A stretch of DNA of 21,850 nucleotides from an uncultured Lachnospiraceae bacterium (GTDB taxonomy: Bacteria > Bacillota_A > Clostridia > Lachnospirales > Lachnospiraceae). This document shows positions 9,601-17,315 of the stretch, piece by piece. The translations under genes were made by a program, and so were the position numbers. Within the stretch, counting starts at the first letter, position 1, and each line of letters begins with the position of its first letter. The notes beneath the pieces are model-generated. The model saw only the letters and a program-made list of their open reading frames with translations. It made no database searches and was not told the DNA's origin. Location of the stretch: positions 1 to 21,850 of the forward strand of contig USJM01000006.1 in NCBI GenBank assembly GCA_900555005.1, written 5' to 3'.

Positions 9601-9828
9601 ATTTTTCCTCCTTTTATTGTGCATGTTGCACATTATTTCTTTCTCATGAGCAAAGATTATCATTGTAATAACGTTTAAACAACTTATATTCTTGAAATAG
9701 CGGTGATGATTTTCGGTTATAATTTTAATATTATGGGTATATTTTTAATATTTTTTGCTATTTTGACGATTCATTAAGGAATCACCTTTAACCGCTAACG
9801 TTAACAATCACGCTTGCATCCAATTTTA
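9601..9828 (-). promoter_or_regulatory. AT-rich promoter region of cluster 1
   Basis: About 230 bp between the GH127 terminator and the binding-protein gene, very AT-rich, with no coding sequence. A possible -10 (GATAAT, minus strand, near 9655-9660) lacks a well-spaced consensus -35, which would fit an activator-dependent (YesN) promoter. The operator-like palindrome at 9794-9805 lies at the far end. The exact start point is not resolved. Confidence 0.5.
9794..9805. promoter_or_regulatory. CG-centred operator-like palindrome (LacI/CcpA type)
   Basis: GCTAACGTTAAC is palindromic at 10 of 12 positions around a central CG. On the minus strand TGTTAACGTTAGCG differs from the loose cre pattern TGNNANCGNNNNCA only at the final base. 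It could be a CcpA cre site or a site for a LacI-family protein. It sits about 195 bp upstream of the cluster 1 start codon. Confidence 0.45.
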
Positions 9829-9872
9829 AAAGGGACTGCCGCAACAATTTGCCTTAGTGCGACAGCCCCTTT
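9829..9872 (-). terminator. Intrinsic terminator after the GH127 gene
   Basis: On the minus strand AAAGGGGCTGTCGC and GCGGCAGTCCCTTT form a 14-pair stem with two G-T pairs and a 16-base loop, followed by a short T-rich tail. It lies 26 bp past the GH127 stop and separates cluster 2 from cluster 1. Confidence 0.82.
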
Positions 9873-9897
9873 CTCAAACTTTATCAGAACACAATGT

Positions 9898-11911
9898 TTA
9901 TTCTTCCCGCATCCAGACCTGCATCTCTCCCTTTCCCCGGTTGTTCCAGCAGGCATATGGAATGGCCTTCAGCCGGCACGACTGATACACCGGCCGCTTA
10001 TCGCTGTAAAGCGGATCATCGCTGCCGACGTCTTGTAATCAATCCGGCTTCCTGAGACAACTGCGCACAGCGTTCCGCCCAGCAGCTCCGGGTTCTCTTC
10101 CTCACAGATCGGTGCCGAGGTATCGATCCTGCAGCCAGCAAGATATGCCCCGTTATCAGCCTCTTCGAAGCAATAGACGGACGGTCCTCTCATGATGCAG
10201 ACCTTTCCGATGTCATCGCGCACTTTCGGATTGCTGTATACAAAACGGAACGCAACATCCAGATCCAGCTCGATCAGATCACCGTCCTGCCAGCTGCGGC
10301 TGAGGTAGAGATATCCTCTGCGGTACACTGCCCGCTCTCCGGAATCGAGGTTTTTCCGGTCTATTTCTCCATGATCTGCATCATTCTTTCCCACAGATAC
10401 CTTCTGTCCGTTGACCAGGAGTGTATATCTTTCCACAGAATAAGCCGGCAGCCTCAGGGCGACCACCGCATCCTGCCTGCCCTTCTCCGGCTGTACATGG
10501 ATCCGGATACTTCCGGACGCCGGATAATCCGCCTCGACCGTCAGCCGCAGGGTTCCATCTGTCAGCGGAGCCTCGATCTCTCCGGCGATATACAGATTCA
10601 GTAAGCAGTATTGCCGCCAACATGAAACATATAGTTTCCCATCGATGCGAGTGTCCGTGTGATATTCGGCGGGCAGCAGGCACAGCCGAACCAGAGCTGG
10701 CGCTCTGTCTTCACGTGCCGCATCGTCGGATTATGTTCCGCTACTTCCGGAACACATTCCAGCGGATTGACATAGAAGAAATGTCTTCCATCGAGCGCGA
10801 TTCCGGACAGCAGGGTATTGTACAGCGCCAGTTCCACAACATCCATATACTTTCCGTCTCTTGTGATCTGGAAGAGACGGTTTGAAAACATCGCCAGTCC
10901 GATTGTCGCGCAGGATTCCGAATAATTTGTATTGTTCGGAAGATCATAATCTGTGGTGAACCGCTCTCCATAAGCCGCCGACCCGATGCTCCCGGTCACA
11001 TACATCTGTCTGCGGGCAATATTCTCCCAGAGCGCCTCACACTGCCTGAGCATCCGTTCATCACCTGTCTCAGCCGCAACGTCAGCCATTCCGCTGTACA
11101 GGTACACAGCCCGGACAGTATGTCCTTCCGCCTTGTCCTGCTCCGCCAGCGGTCTGTCCGCCTGGCAGTAGTCCATCCCAAAATCCTTGAATTCCTTAAA
11201 GATAAAGGTCCCGTTCCGATAATTGCTTTCTGACTGAAAGTAGCACGGCTGCTGCCCTCTGACATCCAGAAAATACTGTGCAAGGTGAAGATAATCCTTC
11301 TTTCCTGTATACCTGTATAATTTATACAGCGCCAGTTCAATCTCAGGATGTCCCGGGTATCCGTGCAGTTTTCCTTCTTCCGGCCCGAACACCGAGCACA
11401 GATAATCCGCCAGCTTTGCGCAGGAATTGACAAATTTTCGTTTTCCTGTCGCTTCCGCATAGGCAACCGCCGCCTCGATCATATGGCCGGCTGTGTACAG
11501 CTCATGTCCCTCAAACAGATCATAGAAACGTCCTTTTCCCAGAATGGTATTGTAGGTATTGAGATATCCGTCCGGCTCCTGTGCCCCTACAATCAGGTCG
11601 ATCGCAGTATCCGCTGTTCTCTCCAGTTCCGGATCCGGCTTCTTCGCAAGAGAATATGCTGCCGCCTCCAGCCATTTTGCGACATCGGTGTCCTGAAAAA
11701 CTTCTCCCTTATGAGTTCCCTTCTCGAGACCGCCTGCAACCCGGAAATTCTGCATACAGTAGCTCTTTTCCGCTCCTGGGACGCGGTCATTGATCAGCTC
11801 CCATTCGAAGGGGAGAATCACGCTGTCTACAAGACCGATATATTTATCCCAGAACGGATCCCGAATACGAATGTTCCGCAGGGGGATGTTCTGAAGCCTC
11901 TTCTCATCCAT
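9898..11911 (-). CDS. GH127 beta-L-arabinofuranosidase (DUF1680), two apparent frameshifts
   Basis: The product is about 671 residues once two frameshifts are repaired, normal for GH127 (HypBA1 type). The ATG at 11911 follows AAGGAG by six bases; the open frame further upstream is not needed. The first part (to 10598) ends early after GNYMFHVGGNTAY; the frame resumes with NLYIAGEIEAPLTDG, needing one extra base near 10597-10603. A second lost base near 10029-10034 leads into the true end, CRLKAIPYACWNNRGKGE and a TAA at 9898. Zn/active-site residues are all present: Glu332 and Cys334 (SESC), Cys412 and Cys413 (CACCPPN), acid/base Glu316 (YGERF). With no signal peptide it should act in the cytoplasm, removing beta-L-arabinofuranose from imported arabino-oligosaccharides. 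Its gene follows lacI by about 120 bp. Confidence 0.9.
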
Positions 11912-12030
11912 CGTGTACTCCTTTTCTGTGTCTGTCGTCATCTTACATGCTGAAATACTGCCGGCAGGCAGCTCCGTTCTCCGGTATCTCATTCGCTGCC
12001 CATCTGGCAGCGGACAATATGATCTTGCTG

Positions 12031-13188
12031 TCAGTCATCGTGCACATCCGACGACCTGTCATCTTCCGCCGCACCGTCCCCTGTCCGGAGGTCACAGACA
12101 GATCCTCCTTCTATGATCCTGCACGGGTAGATGATATTCGTCACCTGCTCGCTCTCATCCTCTATCCGCTCCAGCAGCATGGACAAGGCAGAGTACCCCA
12201 TCTTATGGAGCGGTCTTTGAGCCGTCATCAGCGGCGGAATGAGCTGCCGGGAAAACTCGGCATAAACAAATTCCGTCACCGACAAATCATCCGGCACGCG
12301 AAGCTCCAGCTCTGCCGCGGCATTATAGACGCCAAGTGCCATCTCATCATTCATTGCAACTATAGCAGTCGGCCGTTCCTGCTTTGGAAGGAGATCTTTT
12401 TTTGTTCCACCGTCCTTTCCCGTCAGGATTCGGATTGCAGCGGCTTTTCCCTTTTGAAAGTCATATTCTCCGCATTCGTCCCAGCTTTCCGGCAAGGTAA
12501 TTCCCGCTTCCTGCAGCGCCTTCAGAAATCCTTTCCGCCTCAGCCTTGCAGGTTCGGAGGTCGCGTATCCCCCGATCAGCGCAATCCGCCGGTGTCCTCT
12601 GTCTATTACATTTCTTGTAATCCTGTACTCAGCCTTCTCATTGTCGTAGCGCACGGAGGAAGCCTCGCCATCGGCGGTATAACAGTAGCAGTAGACGACG
12701 GGCTTCCCTGCCTTTTTGAGCACGTTATCCATCAGCCGGTCGTGCATACCGATATAGATGATCCCATCTACCTGCAGCCCCAGAAGAGTCTGTACAGCTT
12801 TATCAATGTCTTTTTGGAATCCGGTCAGTTTGTCAAAGCTGTTGTCAATCTTGCGCACCATCTGCAGGTTGCTGAGAATCGTATAACAGTTTTTCTCATC
12901 TGCCATCCGATTGATTCCATCTATGATATATGGCGTATGCCAGACTGTGATATCCTCAACCAGGATCCCGATCAGTCCTGTTCTGTTTTTTCGGAGACTC
13001 CCCGCCAGTTTATTCGTCCGGTACCCTGTCTGCCGGATGATATCCTGTACCTTCTTCCTTGTCTCTTCGCTGATGTGTCCGGAGTTGTTGATAACATAGG
13101 AAACTGTAGCGGTTGAAACACCTGCCCGCTGTGCGATCTCTTTGAGCGTCAAAGTTTTCACCTCTCTGTCTGATTCCCGACGATCCAT
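12031..13188 (-). CDS. LacI-family transcriptional regulator
   Basis: A 385-residue regulator. The HTH (TLKEIAQRAGVSTATVSYVI) starts at about residue 13, the hinge helix KLAGSLRKNRT carries the minor-groove Leu-Ala pair, and a periplasmic-binding-like effector domain fills the rest. The ATG at 13188 has GAGG 11 bases upstream; a GTG at 13161 is an alternative start just before the HTH. In the effector domain the usual GFDD-type motif is EFVYAEFSRQLIPPL, which may alter ligand contacts. It lies between the permease and GH127 genes of cluster 2 and probably represses the promoter at 16552-16581 through the palindrome at 16526-16539, released by a sugar. An acidic tail (AEDDRSSDVHDD) ends the protein. 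Confidence 0.93.
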   Translation of the reverse strand: MDRRESDREVKTLTLKEIAQRAGVSTATVSYVINNSGHISEETRKKVQDIIRQTGYRTNKLAGSLRKNRTGLIGILVEDITVWHTPYIIDGINRMADEKNCYTILSNLQMVRKIDNSFDKLTGFQKDIDKAVQTLLGLQVDGIIYIGMHDRLMDNVLKKAGKPVVYCYCYTADGEASSVRYDNEKAEYRITRNVIDRGHRRIALIGGYATSEPARLRRKGFLKALQEAGITLPESWDECGEYDFQKGKAAAIRILTGKDGGTKKDLLPKQERPTAIVAMNDEMALGVYNAAAELELRVPDDLSVTEFVYAEFSRQLIPPLMTAQRPLHKMGYSALSMLLERIEDESEQVTNIIYPCRIIEGGSVCDLRTGDGAAEDDRSSDVHDD

Positions 13189-13247
13189 ACCTTTTCATAC
13201 CTCATACATCCCTCTTTGTACAAGTACTTTCCGGAAGAAACCGTCTG

Positions 13248-14095
13248 TTATCCCTTCAGACCGGAGGTTTTGATTCCTCCCTCAAGATGTTTCCCGGCTG
13301 TCAGATAAAGAATCATCGGCGGAATAATCATCAGAGAGGATGCCGCCATGATGGAGGGCCAGTTGATCACGAAAGCATTCCCGGAGGTGTACATATAAGA
13401 TGTCATGAGCGCGATCGTAAGCGTTCTCCATTTGTCCGAATTGATATAGAATACAGGCTGTGTCAGTTCATTCCACCAGAACACAGAAGAGAGAATCCCG
13501 ATTGTGACAAAGGTCGGCTTTGAAATCGGAACGATGATTCTTGAGAACACCTGGAACTTCGAGCATCCATCCATAATGGCCGCCTCATCCAGCTCCTTCG
13601 GAATAGAGCGGAAATACTGGCGAAGCAAAAACACGTTGTACGGATACGCGAAGAAAGAGGGGACGATCATCGGCAGCAGGGAATCCAGCCAGCCGATCTT
13701 TCCGAACATAATATACTGCGGAATGATCAGTGCGATGTTCGGAATCATCATAGTTGCAACGATGATTGAGAATATGACATTCTTCCCCCTGAATCCAGCC
13801 TTGCAAGCGCATAGGCAACAAGGGAGGAAGACAGCAGCGTTCCTACGGTATTGCCGATGATCAAAAGCAGCGTGTTCCGGATATAAAGTCCGATTTTTGA
13901 CTGTGTGAAGATATAGATGTAGTTTTCAAAGGTCGCTTTCTCTGGAATGATCTTTGCACTGGTTGTAAATTCCGTGAGCGTCTTAAATCCGCCGGAGAAA
14001 ATCCAGACAATCGGGGCAAACATGATCACAGCTACAAGGATCATCACTGCGTACAGGGCGATTCCTCTTCCTGTTTTCTTATGTGAAGCTTTCAT
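13248..14095 (-). CDS. Carbohydrate ABC permease, MalG type (cluster 2), one apparent frameshift
   Basis: Repaired, the protein is about 282 residues, normal for the family. The ATG at 14095 is chosen because AGGAGG lies nine bases before it; a GTG at 14113 is in frame but overlaps the preceding gene's stop. The first frame runs well to ALARLD and then off course; the second continues RGKNVIFSIIVATMMIPNIA. One missing base near 13790-13795 (GATTC where GATTTC is expected) explains the break. The EAA loop, LDEAAIMDGCSKFQVFSRIIVP, is in the second part. If the lesion is real the importer is dead, because the first piece ends after about two membrane spans. The gene starts 14 bp after the other permease gene. 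Confidence 0.88.
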
Positions 14096-14109
14096 TACAT
14101 GGCTCCTCC

Positions 14110-15015
14110 TCACGTCTCGTAGTAGACTGTCTTCTTTGAGATCGCGAAAATCACAATCCCAAACAAGGCGGCAATTACAAACAGTACAACCGACAAGGCA
14201 CAGGCATACCCGACTTTCATATTGCTGAAGGCTTCTTTATAAATCAGAAGACTCAGCACCTGCGTCATGCCTTTCGGATCCCCATTTTCCCCTGAAAGCG
14301 GATAGAGAAGCGCAAAGGAGCCGTTCAATGCGCTGATGGCGCCGTTGACAGCATTGAACAACACAAGCGGAGATATCATCGGAAGCGTGATATGCCAGAA
14401 TTTCGTCCAGGATCCAGCTCCGTCGAGCTCGACAGCCTCATAAAGATCCTTCGGCACATCGGCAATTCCGGAGCGGAAGATCAGCATCATCTGCCCGGTA
14501 TTATATGTAAAGAGTGTCACAAAGAAGACCGCAAGATAGACTGTCTTTGGATCCATAAGCCAGTTGATCGTCACGTTCTTTCCTGACAGACTCCCCAGAA
14601 TCGCATTCAGAAGGCCTCCGTCTTTCCCGAACATCGTTCTGAATGCGTATGCCAGGGCGACCGTCGGTACTACAGACGGAAGGAAGTAGAAGAACTGGAA
14701 CAGACCATTCAGCTTTATTTTATTGTTCAGCAGGATCGCCAGAACCAGCGCCCAGACGGTCGTAATTACCAGCATGACAATGGTGTAAAACAACGTAACT
14801 CTCAGTGAGTTCCAGAACACCTTGCTCTTGAACATATTCCGGTAGTTGGCCAGTCCAACAAAGCTTGATGTCCCCGTCAGCTTGCGATTGGTCAGGGAAT
14901 TATAGATCATGAACCCAATTGGAAAAAGCGTAAAGCACACAAAACCGATCAACCATGGCAGGCAGAACATATAAGCGATCTGAAATTTTTTCTTCGTCCC
15001 CTTCATATCCGACAT
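14110..15015 (-). CDS. Carbohydrate ABC permease, MalF type (cluster 2)
   Basis: A CUT1 permease of about 301 residues, intact. Starts at 15030 (GTG), 15015 (ATG) and 15006 (ATG) are possible; 15015 has GAGG nine bases upstream, while 15006 has AAGG nine bases upstream, so the choice is uncertain by a few residues. TM1 follows at about residues 10-35 (MFCLPWLIGFVCFTLFPIGF), and the EAA loop is YEAVELDGAGSWTKFWHITLP. It pairs with the frameshifted permease gene that follows. The 204-bp gap from the binding-protein gene holds a terminator-like hairpin and one copy of a repeated element, so read-through must occur for it to be expressed unless another promoter is used. Confidence 0.92.
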   Translation of the reverse strand: MSDMKGTKKKFQIAYMFCLPWLIGFVCFTLFPIGFMIYNSLTNRKLTGTSSFVGLANYRNMFKSKVFWNSLRVTLFYTIVMLVITTVWALVLAILLNNKIKLNGLFQFFYFLPSVVPTVALAYAFRTMFGKDGGLLNAILGSLSGKNVTINWLMDPKTVYLAVFFVTLFTYNTGQMMLIFRSGIADVPKDLYEAVELDGAGSWTKFWHITLPMISPLVLFNAVNGAISALNGSFALLYPLSGENGDPKGMTQVLSLLIYKEAFSNMKVGYACALSVVLFVIAALFGIVIFAISKKTVYYET

Positions 15016-15077
15016 CCTTCCCTTCCTCACAGAACGCTCCTTTATATCCCTGTGGGAAATCGGGCAGGGCAGATAAA

Positions 15078-15157
15078 CTCTGTCCTACCCGATGCGGCGA
15101 TTTTCCACTGTCATCTCGTGCTCCGCACTCGATCATGAGCAGTCGCCTTCATAAAAA
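15078..15157 (-). repeat. Dispersed structured element, copy 1
   Basis: An 80-bp stretch that aligns, in the same orientation, with 20649-20727. Shared blocks include CTCTGyCCTrCCCGAT, TCATCTCG and CCGCACTC (plus strand). By eye roughly three quarters of positions match. Both copies lie directly downstream of a terminator-like hairpin behind a solute-binding gene. At the far end this copy can form a hairpin of GGGTAGGACAGA with TCTGCCCTGCCC (15062-15090, minus strand, one mismatch). Confidence 0.65.
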
Positions 15158-15189
15158 GGGGAGCGGGTCTTCACCCTGGCCCGCCCCTC
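15153..15189 (-). terminator. Terminator-like hairpin after the cluster 2 binding-protein gene
   Basis: On the minus strand GGGGCGGGCC pairs with GACCCGCTCCCC (small bulge), followed at once by TTTTT. It is 31 bp past the binding-protein stop and inside the operon, so it probably works as a partial terminator giving more binding protein than permease. Confidence 0.75.
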
Positions 15190-15219
15190 TGAGCACTTCC
15201 ATTATTTGACCGGGATGAA

Positions 15220-16485
15220 TTAATACCCAATCGTCTCAGCTGCATAATCCGACGCGTTCTTGACTGCATCCTCCGGGGACTCCTGTCCCAGAAGCGCATT
15301 GTCAAATTCTGATACCGCGTTGCTGGTTACTCCGGCTGGCAGACAAGTATACCCGAATACACCTGACTCGAGAGCGTCTGTGATTGCATCCCAGTTTTTC
15401 ACTGGAGCTCCTTCCACCTTCCAAGCACCTTCAGCCGCGATCGACTTGATGGCAGACATATTGCCGGAGGCTTTGGAATTAATCGTCTGGCCCTCTTCTC
15501 CCATCAGATACTCGATAACCTTGAAGGCCGCATCTTGTTTTTCGGAATTTGCATTGATGGTATAAAAGCCAGTGTGAAGGGTATTATACTTGACCTTATT
15601 GGTTGGAATCGTCGCGATATCCCAATTGAACCCAAGTGTATCCTTATAGCTTCCGATCATCCAGGTTCCCTGCCAGCTCATAGCCGCTTTCCCAGCGCCG
15701 AAAAGATCTGAGGTATCAGAAGACGGTTCCGGCATAATTCCATCCTTCACCATCTTTGCACAATCGCTTACAAACGAAACGGCACCATCTCCAATCACCA
15801 GCTTTCCGCTTTCCGGATCATATACCTGGTCGCCGGCACCGCCGATCCCGGCCCACCACGTCTGGGTGTTCGGAAGATCCATGCCATAGACAGCGGTCGT
15901 CCCATCCTCATTCTTCTGTGTCAATTTCTCTGCCGCAGCCTTGAAATCCTCGTAGCTCCAGTCATTCGTCGGATAATCGATTCCAGCCGCGTCAAACATA
16001 TCCTTGTTATAGTACATAATTTCCGCAGCCGCGCACCATGGAAGGCCATAGGTTCCGCCCAGTCCTTCCGTCAGCTTTGAGACCGCATCGATCATGTCCC
16101 CTGTGTTAATGGATGAATTTTTCAGATCGTCATCCAGATTGATGATGCCGCCCGTCTCCGCAAAATTCTTGATATCGGTCTCCCATACCACATAGATATC
16201 CGTGGATGAGTCCTTCGTGGCAACCATCTGATTCAGTTTGGACGAATAATCACTTTCCGGAATAACGGTCACATCAACCTGAATGCCTGTTGCCTTCTCG
16301 CACTGCTTGTACATATTCAGCGCGTCATCCTTGTTTGGTTCATTCCAGACTGCCAGCGTTACGCTCTCACCCGTACCGGCAGCTTCAGATGACCCTTCTG
16401 TGGATGCAGCCAGTGCAGATCCGGAAAACATACTGACCGCAAGTGTTCCTGCAAGTCCGATTGAGACAAGTTTTTTCCTCATCAT
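15220..16485 (-). CDS. Extracellular sugar-binding protein (family 1, cluster 2)
   Basis: A 421-residue protein. Start ATG at 16485 (a second ATG follows at once); AAGGGGG stands six bases upstream. The signal peptide MRKKLVSIGLAGTLAVSMF ends at SALA/AS, a signal peptidase I site; no Cys is available for lipid attachment, unusual for a Gram-positive binding protein. The mature protein has family-1 features: LAVWNEPNKDDALNMY at the start, MYYNKDMFDAAGIDYP, GKAAMSWQGTWMIG and a conserved C-terminal helix. It heads cluster 2 and should deliver an arabinose-containing or related oligosaccharide to the two downstream permeases. The specificity is inferred from GH127 alone. Confidence 0.93.
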   Translation of the reverse strand: MMRKKLVSIGLAGTLAVSMFSGSALAASTEGSSEAAGTGESVTLAVWNEPNKDDALNMYKQCEKATGIQVDVTVIPESDYSSKLNQMVATKDSSTDIYVVWETDIKNFAETGGIINLDDDLKNSSINTGDMIDAVSKLTEGLGGTYGLPWCAAAEIMYYNKDMFDAAGIDYPTNDWSYEDFKAAAEKLTQKNEDGTTAVYGMDLPNTQTWWAGIGGAGDQVYDPESGKLVIGDGAVSFVSDCAKMVKDGIMPEPSSDTSDLFGAGKAAMSWQGTWMIGSYKDTLGFNWDIATIPTNKVKYNTLHTGFYTINANSEKQDAAFKVIEYLMGEEGQTINSKASGNMSAIKSIAAEGAWKVEGAPVKNWDAITDALESGVFGYTCLPAGVTSNAVSEFDNALLGQESPEDAVKNASDYAAETIGY

Positions 16486-16525
16486 GGATTTCCCCCTTCA
16501 GAACATAAAGAATGTGTCGTGATAG

Positions 16526-16539
16526 GTTAATCGATTAAC
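16526..16539. promoter_or_regulatory. LacI-type operator, perfect 14-bp palindrome
   Basis: GTTAATCGATTAAC is a perfect palindrome with a central CG, as in LacI/GalR operators. It lies just downstream of the -10 at 16552-16557, where a bound repressor would block initiation. The LacI-family gene in the same cluster is the likely binder. Confidence 0.72.
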
Positions 16540-16551
16540 TTTGCTGTTGAT

Positions 16552-16581
16552 ATCATAGTCTTCCATATCAAGTATTGTCAA
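16552..16581 (-). promoter_or_regulatory. Sigma-A promoter of cluster 2
   Basis: On the minus strand there is TTGACA (16576-16581), an 18-bp spacer and TATGAT (16552-16557), about 65 bp upstream of the start codon. It is the best promoter match in the cluster. Confidence 0.8.
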
Positions 16582-16598
16582 TATGACGTTTTTGCCAT

Positions 16599-16702
16599 AA
16601 TATTCAAGTATATGTTATGCAATTTGACGGTATTATCTTCTGATAGTTCCATCTCTGACACCTGTACCCTTGTTTTGGACATTTCTATCGCAATATTCAA
16701 GT
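16599..16702. repeat. Two 11-bp direct repeats upstream of the cluster 2 promoter
   Basis: AATATTCAAGT occurs at 16599-16609 and again at 16692-16702, 93 bp apart, both upstream of the -35. They could be activator sites, but no regulator can be named. Confidence 0.5.
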
Positions 16703-16753
16703 CATGCGCCCCTTTTATAAAGCTTTCATTTCGTTGGTTATTGCAGCATATCA

Positions 16754-16767
16754 GTTAATCGTTTATT
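16754..16767. promoter_or_regulatory. Possible auxiliary operator half-site
   Basis: GTTAATCG repeats exactly the left half of the 16526 palindrome, but the right arm (TTTATT) is degenerate. It lies 228 bp upstream, a distance that would allow repressor looping. Confidence 0.4.
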
Positions 16768-16792
16768 CTATATAGATCTCAGGCAGCACCCA

Positions 16793-16839
16793 AAAACAGG
16801 CCGGAACTGCGGATTTTCTCCGTGGTTCGGGCCTGTTTT
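16793..16839. terminator. Bidirectional intrinsic terminator
   Basis: AAAACAGGCC..GGAAC pairs with GTTC.GGGCCTGTTTT, a long stem with inner GCGGA/TCCGT pairing, and has T-rich tails on both strands. On the minus strand it would end transcripts from the TrhA-like gene and the remnant at 16884-17060. Confidence 0.82.
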
Positions 16840-16883
16840 GTTATCGTGACAGGAAGTCCCTTACACTTATGATTCTTGGGTCT

Positions 16884-17060
16884 TCACTGCGCGTTTTTCT
16901 CTCTTCTGGACTTCGTGATCCACTCCGCAATGTCATCCTCAGATTAAAAATCAGCTTTTACCGCTTTTCCCTTCATCTGATTCTGCAGGCGCTTCAGCGC
17001 ATACACAGCAAAGTTCATCATCCGGATTTCATTCCCGTCTACAATAAAATATGAAAAGAG
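16884..17060 (-). pseudogene. Remnant of a small protein (possibly antitoxin-like), in-frame stop
   Basis: The minus-strand reading gives FIVDGNEIRMMNFAVYALK, then RLQNQMKGKAVKADF, a TAA at 16944-16946 and, in the same frame, SEDDIAEWITKSRREKNAQ and TGA. The charge pattern looks like the end of a real small protein; the SEDD..WI..SRRE ending recalls type II antitoxins, but I do not recognise the family. No start codon or ribosome site is found, and the sense of the frame is lost at about 17060-17075, where a plus-strand remnant begins. The in-frame stop is a substitution, so at least this part is truly decayed or is a short C-terminal scrap. Confidence 0.45.
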
Positions 17061-17315
17061 AACATTCGGCAGGTACGAGGGTGTATATCTTCAGTATCAC
17101 GACCTCAAGATCAACAAGGACAGCATGGAGGAAATTATATCCCGTCACTGGCTCCAGGGAAAAGTATACAGATTCATATGGCATGGATTGTCAATGAAAA
17201 CCAGTTGGATCACCTGTACCTGAACCTGAATGGAGATGGCAACGCCTTCGCATTCAATGATACGCTGACCAAATCCGGAGTTGTGGATATCCGTCCTACG
17301 GCCCCCCGCTCATAG
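17050..17315 (+). pseudogene. C-terminal remnant of an unrecognised protein, frameshifted
   Basis: The frame reads GRYEGVYLQYHDLKINKD, then SMEEIISRHWLQGK; it continues after a break near 17163-17170 as IQIHMAWIVNENQLDHLYL and NLNGDGNAFAFNDTLTKSG to a TAG at 17313. Adding one G (AAAAGT to AAAAGGT) joins both pieces in frame. The residue pattern looks like a true protein, but I cannot name the family. No start or ribosome site exists, so the 5' part has been lost. Its end overlaps the stop of the convergent TrhA-like gene by a few bases. Confidence 0.5.

Noticed and set aside
11994..12012. Terminator between lacI and GH127 genes
   Set aside because: A perfect seven-pair hairpin (CGCTGCC/GGCAGCG) is present, but no T-run follows, so it was not called a terminator.
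11947..13116. A 389-residue open frame on the plus strand
   Set aside because: It is antisense to the LacI gene, whose HTH and hinge are unmistakable; no ribosome site or domain was seen.
15078..15157. A small coding gene in the repeated element
   Set aside because: Short frames exist in both copies, but they differ in frame and length, and matches are better explained by conserved nucleotides and hairpins.
16869..17054. A 61-residue open frame on the plus strand
   Set aside because: It is antisense to a more protein-like minus-strand remnant and starts without a ribosome site.
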